Counted from the first letter of the stretch, positions 1-11,427 are shown. The stretch is DNA of 64,000 nucleotides from Lunularia cruciata (GCA_948567375.1 OX419755.1:77708931-77772930); one strand, 5' to 3'. Notes: generated by a model from the letters alone, not told the origin. Numbers and translations: made by a program.

Positions 1-801
1 TTTGAGGCTTAGGTGGTATCTCTCTCAACACATACATGAGGAGTTATTGAGGCCACAAATCTAGAGAGTGAAGATATTGGTACAGTTCAATAAGACATTC
101 ATGATCATGTCTTAGTGATGGACTATCTTTGTACCGATGTTGTGGGTGGCACAGTTGGGGCCAAGGAGAGAGACCGTGTTCTTCAATGAGCTAGACGGTT
201 CAGATTGGATGACAAATGCCTTTTGCATGTATGGGAAGATGGTAGAGTGAGAGTTGTACCACTTCCATCTTAGAGATTACAATTGGTCCGTCATGCTCAT
301 GAAGAGCTAGGATATTTTAGAGTAAAGCATACATATAGCTTACTCTAGAGTCACTATTGGTGGCACGGTATGCAGATCAAGGTATAGCAATTTGTTGCTA
401 GATGTGTGGTTTGTGACCAAGTTAGAGCATCATTCAATGCTCATACACTACAATTACACCCATTACCTATCATAGGATTGGGTTATTGTTGGACCTTTAC
501 TGTTGATTGTGAGACAACATCAGTATGTTTTGGTGATGGTGAAGCACTTCTCCAAGTGGATTGAGTTGATGGCACTTCTTGACAAGTCGAGTGAAGAGAT
601 AGCTTACTCATTCCTGGATCGATTCTTAATCAGTTCTTAATCGAGTTCACTTTGGTGCGCCAATTGAGGTTTTGACTGATCAGGGTACAAAGTTCTTGGG
701 GGAGTTTTAGGTCTTGTGTGATAAGGCTTTGATTGATCATTGTACTACATCTCAAGATCACCCTAAGGCAGATGGCTTAGCAGAGAGAGTGGTTCAGATG
801 G
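1..801 (+). pseudogene. Ty3/gypsy pol fragment: integrase zinc-binding and core region, 5' half
   Basis: Degenerate Ty3-type integrase read on the plus strand with several in-frame stops. At about 285-450 the H2C2 zinc-binding region is visible (HAHEELGYF, then YWWHGM, then CVVCDQ). The catalytic core follows: HFSKWIEL near 545, LTDQGTKFLGEF near 670, and DHPKADGLAERVVQM ending at the insertion point. The host frame breaks after GTGGTTCAGATGG at 801 and resumes at 6456, so this and 6456-7190 are one gene split by the 802-6455 insertion. The 5' part of pol (protease, RT, RNase H) lies outside the window. Stops sit at former CGA and CAG codons, as expected for long silencing and cytosine deamination. 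It encodes nothing functional now. Confidence 0.88.
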
Positions 802-1612
802 TGTGGTACCCACATTTTTGTTTTTTTCTTATTTATGAGGAAGAAGTGTACAAATGAAGTCATATTGCACCTATATGACATCAAAAGGCAAAGAATGGAG
901 TCTTTGGGTTGTAATCCAAAGTAAAGTGACTTTGTGTCAGAAGATGAAGTACTCAAAGGGGTCTTGTCAGCGTTCCACCTGAAGTAAGAAGACTTTGGCT
1001 TGGGAGTGCTCAACCTGAGGCGAGGATAGTGTAATAACTTTCCTTTGGGGTTGAACATTCAAGAAGGTACCGCACAAAAAATGGCTGGCCTATGAGCAGG
1101 AGAAAATTGATAGTGATAGGAGCATGCAAGAGGTGTGATTTCTTGATAGAAACTTGAAGTGAAGAAAGACAGAGGAAGCGCATCATTATAAGATTTGGGA
1201 TAGAGACAAAGAGATGACAAGTAATTTTCCATCGCCATTAAGGAGTCGTCTTGAGGGAGATCGTGGAAAAGGGAGTGTAGTAAGAGACGCACTAGTGCAT
1301 TGAGAGGAAATCATGAGAGTTAGTCTAAGAATCAGTTGGAAAAGTAGTCACCAACCCAAAGTGGAGGAGAGTAAGATGGGAGATGGGAAGAACTCAAAAT
1401 TCATAGTGAGAAATCATGCAATTCGAAGATTAGATGCAATCGCAAGAACCAAAATCTTAAGTAGACTTTGGATCACACTTTTGGCATGGAATTGGAACCT
1501 TAGCTTTCAAGTTTCATGACTGAGATTATCAAGAGTAAATGTCTCAATGGACCCGAGGTAGAGGGTAAGAGAGGAAATCCGGCTCGTTGGACAGAGTTAG
1601 ATTGGAGGTTAG

Positions 1613-3492
1613 TGTGACAACCCGGCAAATATCACTTTTGCGGTAATCGTGTAAGTAAAGTTTGTTCCCGTAGAGATATTGGTCAAAAATTTCCAAATAC
1701 AAAGCAAATAGTAACAATGTAGTTCTTCTTGGTTGCATCTTTAATCTCTCAGGTAGAAACTACACCCAGAAGAGAGTAACAAGCATTGATTCGTAATCTT
1801 GTCACGACAATTGGTCACACTTAATCACAACTCCATCAAATCTTTCCAAACAATCTTGATTGTGATGATTCAAGCTCTCCCAAAAATGGCACTTCACTGC
1901 AAAACAACTTTGCCTCAAAATTGTGTTCTACCCCTCCACTAAAGGCACAACTTCCTCAATCAAAATTGCTTCATATTAACTTTGCATTGCACTCACAAAT
2001 GCAAAATACTACCAACACTACAATACCTCTCAGATCTGTCAAGGCATTGCTCCGATTGCACTTTACTCAAGATCAAACACACAAAATGAAGATCAAGTCT
2101 ACGGAATCCAACATCCAACAAGCACATTGACTTGCACTTCAAAATTCTCTTCACACTCACAAACACAAGCACAGAATTAATACTCAGAATCAAGCTCAAG
2201 CGACAAGCACTAAAAACAACACTTCACTTTATCTATTCTCAGAAACTATGAGCACTCAACAACAACTCACTGCAAATGTCACTCTTAAATAGTGAATCAA
2301 ACGACAGTTCTAACAACTATACCATTCTACAACAACTTTTCTAACCTGCAGATCCAAAATGACAATGCACTCTTCATATCCGCCTCTTCAAATCTCAAAT
2401 CTGTTACTAATCCAATCCAATGTCTACTTCTTCCTCGACTTCCAAACCCAAAGTAACTTCACTTACTACTTTGTCCTTGGGTTTTGCAACTACTAATTCC
2501 TCTACTAATTCTACTACTTCTTTGCTCTGATCTACAATTCTTGTCATAGTTAATCCTTCTAAATATCTATCTCCCGACCCACTTTTCTCTAAAGTGTCAA
2601 ATGTAAATCCAAAGACACCTACACTCCTATATCTCTTACTTTGGGTCTAACTACTATAAATTCCTTTACTAATTCTACTATTTCATCATCAAGAATTGTA
2701 ATTGAAAGCATGGGTACACTATCTATGCCTTCAATTTGCAACCTACTTTACCCTAATCACTCATGTAATTGACCCAAAGACACTTACTATCTGATCTTGC
2801 ACTTCGGGTTCATTCACTAAAGTGATTTCTCTTCTAATTCTATCCTATCTTAAATCAGAACTGAAATTGAAGTCATGGGTATCCTAAATATCTTCTTTCC
2901 TATCCTAACTATTTTAGATGCTTCAAATATTTGACCTGAAGACTCCTACATCCGATGTTTAACTACCTTGGATTGAATCACATTTCTCTTGAGGCAAAGT
3001 CTTTAGACCCAAAGTCATGTAAACCCAAAGTCTGAAGTCTGAAGTCTTGTAGACCAGAAGACACTAAACTACTTTGTACATCTACTCCCAAAATTTCAAA
3101 TGCTTGTAATTTTTGCTACAAACCTCCAAACTCTGTGATTTTGGTGGCAAAGGAAAACTCTAGATAAGACGCTTCCAATGAGGTATAACATGTATGATTT
3201 GGACCTTTCATCATTGAGATATAGCCCCTAGAAGAATCCTAACCTACAATTTCTATTCCTCCTTTGGGTCTGCACTCCTTCAGCATCTAATCCAAGTTTT
3301 TCCTCCTCTGAAACAAAGTAAGCTTCTTTGGGTTTGATCCAATCTGACTCCTTCCTCCAACACAAAGTCAAATTCTTTAAGTTGAATCAAATACAAACTT
3401 CTCATAGTTTATTCTCCATTTGGGTTCAATTCGGTTTCAATAATGCATTTCTTCTTTAAAACTCGTCCAAAATGAAAAATGTGAGTACCACA
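1613..3492 (-). mobile_element. Nested, internally deleted copy of the same TG...CA family, opposite orientation
   Basis: This 1880-bp unit runs from TGTGACAACCCGG (1613) to GAGTACCACA (3492). It is flanked by GTTAG (1608-1612) and ATTAG (3493-3497), a 5-bp duplication with one G-to-A difference. Removing it restores continuity of the surrounding element: the joined flank aligns with the uninterrupted sequence near 55.75-55.8 kb on the other strand. The first 800 bp are the family's 3' tail in inverse orientation to 5690-6455, which makes the pair look like huge inverted repeats. The remainder is degenerate remains of the coiled-coil ORF with most of the coding region deleted. Orientation is set by the ORF homology. 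Confidence 0.75.
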
Positions 3493-3538
3493 ATTAGTAC
3501 TCAGAAGAGAGGCGGGTGAGGAGCAGGAAGCCACCTTC

Positions 3539-5663
3539 TTGGGGAAAGGAGAAGTAGTTGAAGAAACCCAAGAAGTGAGAGATGCCTTTTCTTCAAAACG
3601 TACAAAGAATGGTTACAAAGTTGAGAGCTATAAGGACCATGTGAGGAGAGGCATCATAGGAGCAATGATTGCTATCTTCAAGCCAGAGCAAACTACTTAT
3701 GTGATGAAGCATCAAGCGGTATTCTTCCATAAGATGTTTGCAGGGGAGCCAATCAATTGGGTGAAGTACTTCCATTAGCGTATGAGACAAATGGTGTGGA
3801 ACTTGCAAGACAAGTTGCCTCCACACTCCATTGTGCCATTTGCAGGCCACTTCTATTTAGGATTGAATTTGTTGAATGCGGTAGAGAGACACAAGATGGT
3901 GTTGTATTTCCATCCCGACTTGAGAAGAGATGTTAATGCAGAGGAGCAACAATACATTTTGCAAATCAAAAGCAGTGACGAGTACTACATGTAGACGGGA
4001 CAGAGCATGCGTGTGGGGTTGAATACTCCAAAGTCAAAGAAGAGAAGTCAACAAGGAGAAGAGGAAGAAGTAGTGGCGACAAGACCACAAAAGATCAAAA
4101 AAGTTAACCCAAGGAAAGACCTGGTGGTAATTGCATCATCAAGAGAGGAATCAAAAGGGGAAGCTGAGTACAAGTCAGAAGACTTGGAGGAAGAGGAAGA
4201 ACCTCACTTGCAGAGTGGTGAAGCAAGCAGCAAGAGTGAAGATGGAATGGAGATGCAGCCAGTACCAGAGAAGGAAGAAGAGAAGCTGGAGATGGTAGAG
4301 GAATGTAACTCAATACAAGAAGAAGAAGTTCCAAAGAAGGAGGAAAAGAAAGTGATCATTCAGGAGGTGTCCGTTCCAAAAGGAAGGTGGCATATGAGGT
4401 AGGGCTGAGTAGAAGAAGAGAAGTGGAGAGTGGAAGTTTAGGAAGTGAAGAATCTATCCCCATAAGATAACTACGGCTAAGAAGAAGAGTGTCAAGTGAA
4501 GAAGTAAAGAAGGAGAAAAGCTTGCAAGTCAAGGTAAACCAGAGCAGAGGAGTGAAGTATCTATGGGAGGTTGTATGCCCATTGTTAGTGAAGTTGGAGG
4601 AGAAGAAGAGAGAAATGCATTCGGAGTATCTAGAGGTAAAGACTGTGTTGCAAGTGTTGGTGAGATTAAAGAAAGAGAACTTGAAGTTAAAGGAGAGCAT
4701 AGTCCAAGGTGAGGAGCAAAGGGAAGTACTACGAGTAGATGTAGTAGTATAGAATCAAGTAATTGAAAATTTGAAGAAGGAAGAGAGAAGTAAAGAGAGG
4801 ATAATCAAACAAAATGTCATAGTGAGAGAAAGATAGATAGTGGAGTATGAAATCTTGAAACAATAGTTTGTTGATTCACGATTAGAAATCCTTCATGCTA
4901 TGGCAAGAGTAGCAGAGAAGGAGCAAGAGCTTGATAGAGTGATGGAGAGTGTAGAAGAGAAGAAGTAGCTTGGCCAAAGAGAGTTGACAGTGAGATATAG
5001 AGAAGAAGAAAGATTGCATGAGTTACTTCGTAATCTGGAAGAGAAGATTGTTCCGAAGGAGACAGTGAAAGCCAAATTTGAGGCAAAACTGGCAATGTAT
5101 AGGGAAGATTGGCTGGCGGATTGAGAATGGGAAAGAAAGATGAGGCTCGAGCCACTGAAAGAGATCATAACAAAGATGAATGCAATGTTGAGTATAGAAG
5201 CCAGTGTGAGGATTGAGGAAACAAGATTGCATGAGTTGAAGTTGTTGGTGCAGGAGACAAGGAGGAGAAATGCAAAGGATAAAGATTTGAATGCTTTGTT
5301 GATTAATCTCAAAACTCGTGCAGATAGGAAGATATTGGAAGTGGAAGACAATATCATGATCAGATTAGATTTAGTTAAGTTAGAGATAGATAAACTTTGG
5401 AAAGATGTAAGAGCAAAGCCCAAAGTTGATGAAGTAAGAGTATAGATATCTTTGGAGTTACCATTTGAGACATTAGAGAAGAGTGGGTAGGAAGATAAAG
5501 AGTTAGATAAGGTGCCTATTAGTGTAATTGCAGATCTGAGTGAAGAAGTAGTAGAAATAGTGAAGGATTTAGTTGACTTAGATAGACCCAAGGACAAAAT
5601 AGTATATGAGATTACTTGGGAATCAGAAGCCAAAGAAGAAGTAGACAATGGATCAAAGTAGTA
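3539..5663 (+). pseudogene. Degenerate gag-like / putative plant transposon ORF with long coiled coil
   Basis: About 700 codons, in frame 2 to about 4440 and then, after a frameshift, in frame 1 to 5663. Three parts are visible. First is an N-terminal helical domain (NGYKVESY..., YVMKHQAVFFHKMFAG, MRQMVW, HSIVPFAGHFYLGLN), also present on the minus strand at 53038-53274. Next is a very acidic Glu/Lys segment (4007-4402). Last is a Leu/Glu/Lys-rich coiled coil (4489-5660). Internal stops are about nine TAG and one TGA, each at a place where CAG or CGA restores a plausible residue. There is no RT, protease or integrase. The N-terminal block resembles the 'putative plant transposon protein' type of gag-like domain, but I cannot confirm the family by eye. 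The antisense ORF here is a shadow. Confidence 0.6.
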
Positions 5664-6455
5664 ACAATTTTGAGATTTGAAGAGGTAGATATGAAGAGGT
5701 ATATTGTCATTTTGGATCTGCAAATAGGAAAAGTTGTTAGGAAACGGTAGAATTGTTAGTAACTATTGATTGCCATACTATTTAAGAGGAGCATTTGCAA
5801 TCATATGTTGTTTAGTATTCCAAATTTTTGAGAATAGATAAAGCAAAGTGTTGATTTTAGTACTTGTCACTTGAGCTTGATTCCAAGTATCAACTTTGTG
5901 TTTGTGTTTGTGAGTGTGTGAAAACTTTTGAAGTGCAAATCAATGTGCTTGTTGGATGTTGGATTCCACAGCCTTGATGTTCATTCTATGAGTTTGATCC
6001 AGAGGGAAGTGCAATCAAACCAATGCCTTGATAGATCTGAGAGGAATTGTAATGTTGGTAGTATTCTACAATTGTGAGTGCAACGCAGTGTTGATGTGAA
6101 GCAATTTCAATTGAGGAAGTTGTGCCTTTAGTGGAGGGGTGGAATACAATTCTGAGGCAAAGTCATTTTGTAGTGAAGTGCCATTTTCAAGAGAATTTGA
6201 ATCATCACAATCAAGATGTTTGGAAAGATTTGATGAAGTTATATTATGTGTGATAAATTGTTGTGACAAGACTACAAGTCAATGCTTGTTACTCTTTTCT
6301 AGGTGTAGTTGCTACTTGAGAGATTAAATACAAAATCGAGAAGGACTACATTATGACATTTGACTTTGTATCTGACCAATTCTAAACTGTATCTCTGCAA
6401 GAATAAACTTTACTTACCTGATTACCGCAAAAGTGATATTTGCCAAGTTGTCACA

Positions 6456-7190
6456 ATTGGTGAAGAGAGGATTGCAAAAGTATAGTTTGCAGAGAGGCCA
6501 CTTGGGAGATTGGGATCTCCAATTACCTTGGTTGGCCATGGGCTATCGGTTCAGCCGGCAAGCCTCCTTAGCATCCTTCTCTCCATACTTTCTACTCTAT
6601 GGATGAGATCCAGATTTACTTGTAGCCATTTGTCGAGATGCTACCATACTCTTGGACTTGGATGATCTAGATGGATGGGTGAGTGCATGTTTTCAACGGG
6701 TAGAGATCTTTTGGAGAGTGATGCTGATGGCCTTTGAGAACTTGGTGATTGCTCAGCATAAGGATACATTACGTTATACTACCATTTGAGGAGGAGGTTA
6801 TCAACCCCCGATCTGTCAATTTCATCTAGGTGACTATGTGTATCTACAACAGACAACACCAAGAACACTTAATGTTTTGATAGGTTGCATTATCTTGAGA
6901 GTGCGTGAGATTTTGCCATTTGGAGTCCTTGTGTTGGAAGGACATGATGGTGTTGTTTGGAAGGATCATGTGCGCAATTGTGCGTCATGCCATCTCCAAA
7001 ACATTGATGGTACTATGGACCTAAGCTTGGCACTTGTACGTGCAAGCTTGAGGTGTATGTTATGTGGCTCTTCTGGTAGAGCTGCTACTATGTTAGTGTG
7101 TGATAACTGTTTGAGAGGATGGCATATGGCATGTATGACTCCTCCCCTCACGGTGGTTCCTCAAGGATAGTGGTTATGTCCTAGATGTAC
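6456..7190 (+). pseudogene. Ty3/gypsy pol fragment: integrase C-terminus followed by a PHD finger
   Basis: Continuation of the integrase at 1-801. Visible are LQKYSLQRGHLGDWDLQ, then FSPYFLLYG (near 6585), FHLGDYVYLQQT (near 6825) and LPFGVLVLEGHDGVVWKDHV. The C-terminus is a PHD zinc finger at about 7050-7190: CMLCGSS, CDNCLRGWHMAC, PPLTVVPQG, W-CPRC. This gives the C-x2-C...C-x2-C-x4-H-x2-C...C-x2-C spacing, with one CAG-to-TAG stop just before the last Cys pair. A PHD finger takes the place that a chromodomain occupies in chromoviruses, and PHD fingers commonly read histone H3 tails. Whether the copy was active recently is doubtful, since stops and frame slips are frequent. Confidence 0.82.
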
Positions 7191-8030
7191 TTGACCTATA
7201 GCTAGTTCATTCTCTATCTGGTATAGCTTGCAGACAAGTGACAAACAATGGGGCTCCATAGCACTCGGCCTTTTGATCTTTGCCCATCATAAGGTATACC
7301 ATATATTTTGAGTAGATAGTTATATGGAGTTAGAGGGACCTAACCGCCATCTAGGGGAGCCATTATGGCACTTTAGAGTTTATGTATGACTTATGTGTGA
7401 GTTGTGCTTCTATAGTGTATGATGTTGATAGCGATGTATGTTGTGTAGTGATGTATATATGCACAACAGTTGTCATGCTATTTTTAGTGTCACATCTAGA
7501 TTGCTCAGACATTGGAGTTCTAGTGATAGTAGTTAGAGGCATTTTGGCAGTTATTCATAGATTATTTTCCGACGGTCAGATTTTGTGTTTAGGGTATTGA
7601 CTTCATGGCGAGGCCTATTGTGACTTGCACCGTCCACATTGTTGGGTGTGCCATCAATGGGACCATTGGGATGAGACCTAGGTCAAAATCAGGAGTGTAA
7701 CCTTGAAGTGCAACTCTAGAGAGCTCACTTCTCTGATGTTGAGCCTTCAAGTTCTTGGCTAGAGTGGACAAAAAACCGGCAAGCATCACTTGGATTCTCT
7801 TAGCTAGAGTGGGTGTGGCTTTACTATAATCAGTGCCTTGTTGTTGGCAAGTTGTTGAGGATCAGATCAAATATGATCTGAGTTCAATTGATTTGAGTTG
7901 TAAACGATCTGATTATTGTGGCACTTTAGAGTTTATATATGACTTGTGTGTGAGTTGTGCTTCTATAGCATACGGTGTTGACCGCCATGTATGTTGTGTA
8001 GCAATGTATATACATACAACAAAGGAGTGA
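7191..8030 (+). repeat. LTR-like remains with a 100-bp direct repeat (7367-7467 and 7920-8021)
   Basis: After the PHD pol end comes a purine-rich CTAGGGGAG (about 7351) and then LTR-like sequence. The block 7570-7830 (GATTTTGTGTTTAGG... through CACTTCTCTGATGTTGAGCC to CTAGAGTGGGTGTGGC) matches blocks inside the LTRs at about 49.09-49.34 kb and 59.43-59.71 kb. The PHD-bearing pol and the 49-64 kb gag array therefore probably belong to one Ty3 family. A segment of about 100 bp starting GGCACTTTAGAGTTTAT occurs twice, 553 bp apart, consistent with a local tandem duplication. Exact LTR edges cannot be set. Confidence 0.6.
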
Positions 8031-10646
8031 AAACTAGTCAATGGAAGATCTCTAGGATTAAAGGAAGATCACAAAGGCAAGAGTTGCCTCTATATGTCAT
8101 AAAGACCACATCTATTGGTAAGATTGATAGATGTTTCATGGGTTTAATAAGAGAAGTTGAGAGTGCCCAACACAATAGACAAGCTCTTGAGAAATTGAAA
8201 GATGTGATCAATGAGTTCCAAGATGTCTTTTTGGATGAATTACCTACAAGTTTACCACCAAAAAGGAGAGTAGATCATAAAATTGAGATATGTTCTTGGA
8301 AGACACCTCCTTGTAAGGCCCCATATTGACTACCACCTTAGAAGTTGGAGGGGTGTAAGGCTCAAATCAAAGATATGTTGCAAAGGGGGTTTATCCAACC
8401 TAGTGTATCACTGTATGGGGCCCTTGTATTGTTTGTGAAGAACAAGGATGGAATAATGTGTATGTGCATTAACTATTAGGGACTAAATCAACAAACAATG
8501 AAGAACAAATATCCATTACCTCACATGGATGACTTGTTTGATCAGGCAATGGCACTTCATCAACTTGATTTGCAGAGTGGTTATAACCAAATCAAGATTG
8601 CGGAAGAAGACATACATAACACGGCCTTTCAAACAAGGACTTCTCCAAGATTGCACAATTCCTAAGAGCACTATTGAGCAAGGGGAAGAGGTGGATATGA
8701 GGAACTGCACAAGAATTAGCCTTTTAGGAGTTGAAAGATGCATTACTACATGCACCAATCTTGAAATGGTATGACCCAAAACTTCCAATCAAGATGGCTA
8801 CAGATGCATCAAGTGTGGCAAGAAGAGTAGTCCTAAAACAAGAATGGCAAGATGGATGGCACCCAATTGCGTATTTCTCTTGTAAGTTGATACCAGTAGA
8901 ATGCAACTATTACACCACCAAATGAGAAGAGTTGGCCATTGTCCTTGCAACTAAGCATTGGAAGCACTATTTGGGTGAGAAGGCATTTGTGGTAAAGATG
9001 GACCACAAACCTCTAGTCTACCTTGAGACACAAAAGAATCTTTCATGTTGACAGATTTGGTGGCCAAAATGAAGATAGCAATTCAACATGACAATCAGAT
9101 ATGTGGAAGGCAAGAAGCAACTTGCATATGCATTCACCCAAATGCCAATGGCAAATAATTTGGTGGTGGAAATCAAGATAAGCCCTGAATTCTGGCCCAA
9201 GATTCTTGTTGCTACAAAAACTAATCTACAGATTGTAGGTGCTCAATCATCCAAAGGCATCACTAGCACCCAAGGACTCACCTTCCATGATGGTAGGTTG
9301 TGGATCCCAAATGATATAGATCTAAGAACCACCATCCTAGCAAAATGTCATGATTTTGCCATTGCAGGTCATGTTGGAATGGACAAGACCTTGGATAAAG
9401 CTAAATGCCATTACTATTGGCCCAAGATGAGCAACTATGTGATGGAATATATTTGGAGCTACCTACTTTGTCAACAAAATAAGGCTTCTAATCAAGCTCC
9501 CACATGACTCCTCCAACCTCTCTCCACTCCTACACAAGATTGGGAACAGGTAAGCATGGTAGTCTTGGGCAATTCACAAACCTTTGTGAATTGCCCAAGA
9601 CCACCTCTGGGTTTAATTCCATCATAGTCATTGTCAACCAACTTAGCAAAATGATTCATGTACATCCTACCACCAAGGATGTGACTGCCCTACAACTAGC
9701 TCAATTGTAAGATGCAATCTTTACCCATCATGGCTTGTCTTGAGTGCTCATCATAGTTAGAGGCACTCAATTCACTAGTTTGTTTTGGAGAACACTCTTT
9801 GGGTTCTTCAAAACCAAATTGGCTATGTCCACAGCTTACCATCTATAGATTGATGAGCAAATAGAGAGGGTAAATTGCACTATTGAGGACATGCTTCATG
9901 GCTTTACTTTGGATGAGCAAGAGAGTTGGGACACCTTACTCCCAGTGGTGGAACTTGCATACAACAATTCAGTGAATGCTCCCACACAAGTCAAACCATT
10001 CTTCCTCATGTATGGAGAGCATCCTTTCACACCTTCAAGTTTGATGAAGGTCTGTCCAGTTGCTACCAAGGTGGATGTTGTCAACACTTTTGTTTCTAGA
10101 ATCTAATAGGGGGTGGAGCATGCCAAGCACAGGTTACAAATCACCCAAAATTGGTAGAAGCAGTATGCAAATGCACACTCCCAACACATGGAGTTCAATG
10201 TGGGAGATCAAGTCTGGTTGTTAACCACCAACCTCAAGTTAGTTGGTCCTCATAAGCTCAGACCTCATTTTATTGGACCTTTCTCCATCCTTTGTCGCAT
10301 TGGAGCCGTGGTCTATCACCTTAAGCTATTGCCACATATGAAGATCCACTCAATATTTCATGTTTCCTTATTACATTGATATGCTTCCTGGCTGCCCCAC
10401 TTCTCTTCCATCCAAGAAAGTCAACCTTGTCCAACCTTGGTTGATGACACAAGAGGAGTATGAAGTCAAATGCATTTTTGAAAAGTGCATCCAGGGAACT
10501 TGCCATCCACGTGTGGAATACCCAGTACATTGGAAATTTTACTCCTTGTATGAGGCAACATGGGAGCCAAAAACCAATTTGACCCATGCACCAATGTTAG
10601 TGAAATCTTTTGAGCAGCAACTTCGCAATGAGGATGTTGCATCTTA
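8031..10646 (+). pseudogene. Chromovirus (Ty3) pol: RT (deleted core), RNase H, integrase, chromodomain
   Basis: Degenerate pol in the order RT, RNase H, integrase, chromodomain. RT starts near 8205 (FQDVFLDELPTSLPP, RRVDHKIE, IKDMLQRGFIQPS, NKYPLP, LDLQSGYNQIKIAEED). At about 8637 it jumps from TAFQTR straight to the thumb/connection (about 8640, SKIAQFLRALLSKG), so the palm with the YxDD motif is gone. RNase H is at 8740-9050 (MATDASS, IAYFSCKL, KHWKHYL, DHKPLVYL). Integrase runs from 9088 to about 10180: the zinc site has one Cys replaced by Tyr (SYLLCQQ), with HPTTKDVTA, ELAYNNSVN and MYGEHPFTP further on. Next comes FNVGDQVWLLTTNL, and a chromodomain at about 10450-10640 (EEYEVKCIFEK, ATWEPKTNL). 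Stops and a frameshift near 10380 kill it. The 5' end (gag, protease, 5' LTR) is missing. Confidence 0.9.
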
Positions 10647-10660
10647 AAAGGAAGGAGGTT

Positions 10661-11422
10661 TGTAATACCAATAGCTAAATAGATGATCTAGACATGAAAT
10701 TTGGTTTGGTAACATCTAGAAGGATGTTATACATGATGGAATAAGTAGATAAGCTAGAGTTATCACCAAAAGAGTACTTCTACTAATAGGCCAGAAACAT
10801 GCTTGGAAACTTTAGAATCAATAGCTAGGCATATGACCTAAAGGTGAAACTTGGGGTGGTGACATCTGGAAGGATGTTACACATGATGGAGAATGTAGAT
10901 CAGATAGAGGTATCACTAGAAGAGCACTCCTACTAATAGAGTAGAAGCCAAAATAGGCCTGAAAACTTTAGAGGCAATTTTGGAGGCCTAAACATATGAA
11001 TTAGGCCTCAAAAATGTGCATATTCACTCCTTCCCCCCCCCCCCCCAAACAAAGGAAAGGTTGGCCTTCCCTCCCCCTTGGTTTGCCTTACCAAGAGCTT
11101 TCCAATGGTACCTCACCCATGTGATTTTGAGATTCCTACAAGAATATTCCCTAAAAGATCCTTTAGTCAAAGCCTATTTGACCAACCAGATGGGACCAAA
11201 ACCGACATGTCACCCATCTAAGCAAGTAATCAAAGGGTGGAGCTTGCTGACATGTCACCTATCCGTGTACCTAATCCTATGGTAGAGCTTCATTGGAAGA
11301 GATCCTGCTTGGCTATATAATAAAGAGAAGGTGCTCCTTTGGAACATCAAAGGATTGAGTGTGAAATTTGTGTTTTCTCTCTTGTATCTCTCTTGAAGAG
11401 TTCTTGTCCTTGGAGTGTTACA
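10661..11422 (+). repeat. 3' LTR of the chromovirus, with polypurine tract
   Basis: It starts TGTAATACCAATAGC directly after a polypurine tract (AAAAGGAAGGAGG, 10646-10658) and ends GGAGTGTTACA at 11422, so the ends are TG...CA with inverted TGTAA/TTACA. A TATA-like TATATAATAAAG lies at about 11312, followed by the probable R/U5. The same LTR family occurs as a solo copy at 61617-62347 (+) and an inverted solo copy at 57125-58112 (-). A run of C lies at about 11036-11047. The sequence after 11422 (ATAAA...) is the truncated LINE. Confidence 0.85.
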
Positions 11423-11427
11423 ATAAA

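Larger units (their letters stand above)
802..6455 (+). mobile_element. TG...CA-ended element with coiled-coil gag-like ORF, inserted in integrase; host of a nested copy
   Basis: The element begins TGTGGTACCCAC and ends GTTGTCACA, and it splits an integrase reading frame. Flanking 5-mers are GATGG (797-801) and ATTGG (6456-6460), an imperfect target duplication. Without the nested copy (1613-3492) it is about 3.8 kb: a leader of about 0.86 kb, a long degenerate ORF (3539-5663) and a 3' tail of about 0.8 kb. The tail matches, inverted, the start of the nested copy and the start of the element at 51417-56592. I see no long direct terminal repeats, so it is not a standard LTR-internal-LTR element. 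The TG/CA ends and 5-bp duplication suggest integrase-mediated insertion. It could be a solo giant LTR carrying an ORF, a terminal-repeat/gag (TR-GAG or LARD-like) derivative, or something new. Confidence 0.7.

Noticed and set aside
4893-5723. 276-codon minus-strand open frame
   Set aside because: It is antisense to the Glu/Lys-rich coiled-coil ORF. The Ser/Leu-rich translation is a shadow of that composition.
1613-6455. Two ~800-bp inverted arms suggesting a DNA transposon with giant terminal inverted repeats
   Set aside because: The inner arm has its own ends and 5-bp target duplication (GTTAG/ATTAG), and removing it restores the outer element. The arms are two nested copies in opposite orientation.
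11036-11047. Poly-C tract as a structured or regulatory signal
   Set aside because: A simple homopolymer in the LTR; the related LTR at 61617-62347 has only CCCCC there.
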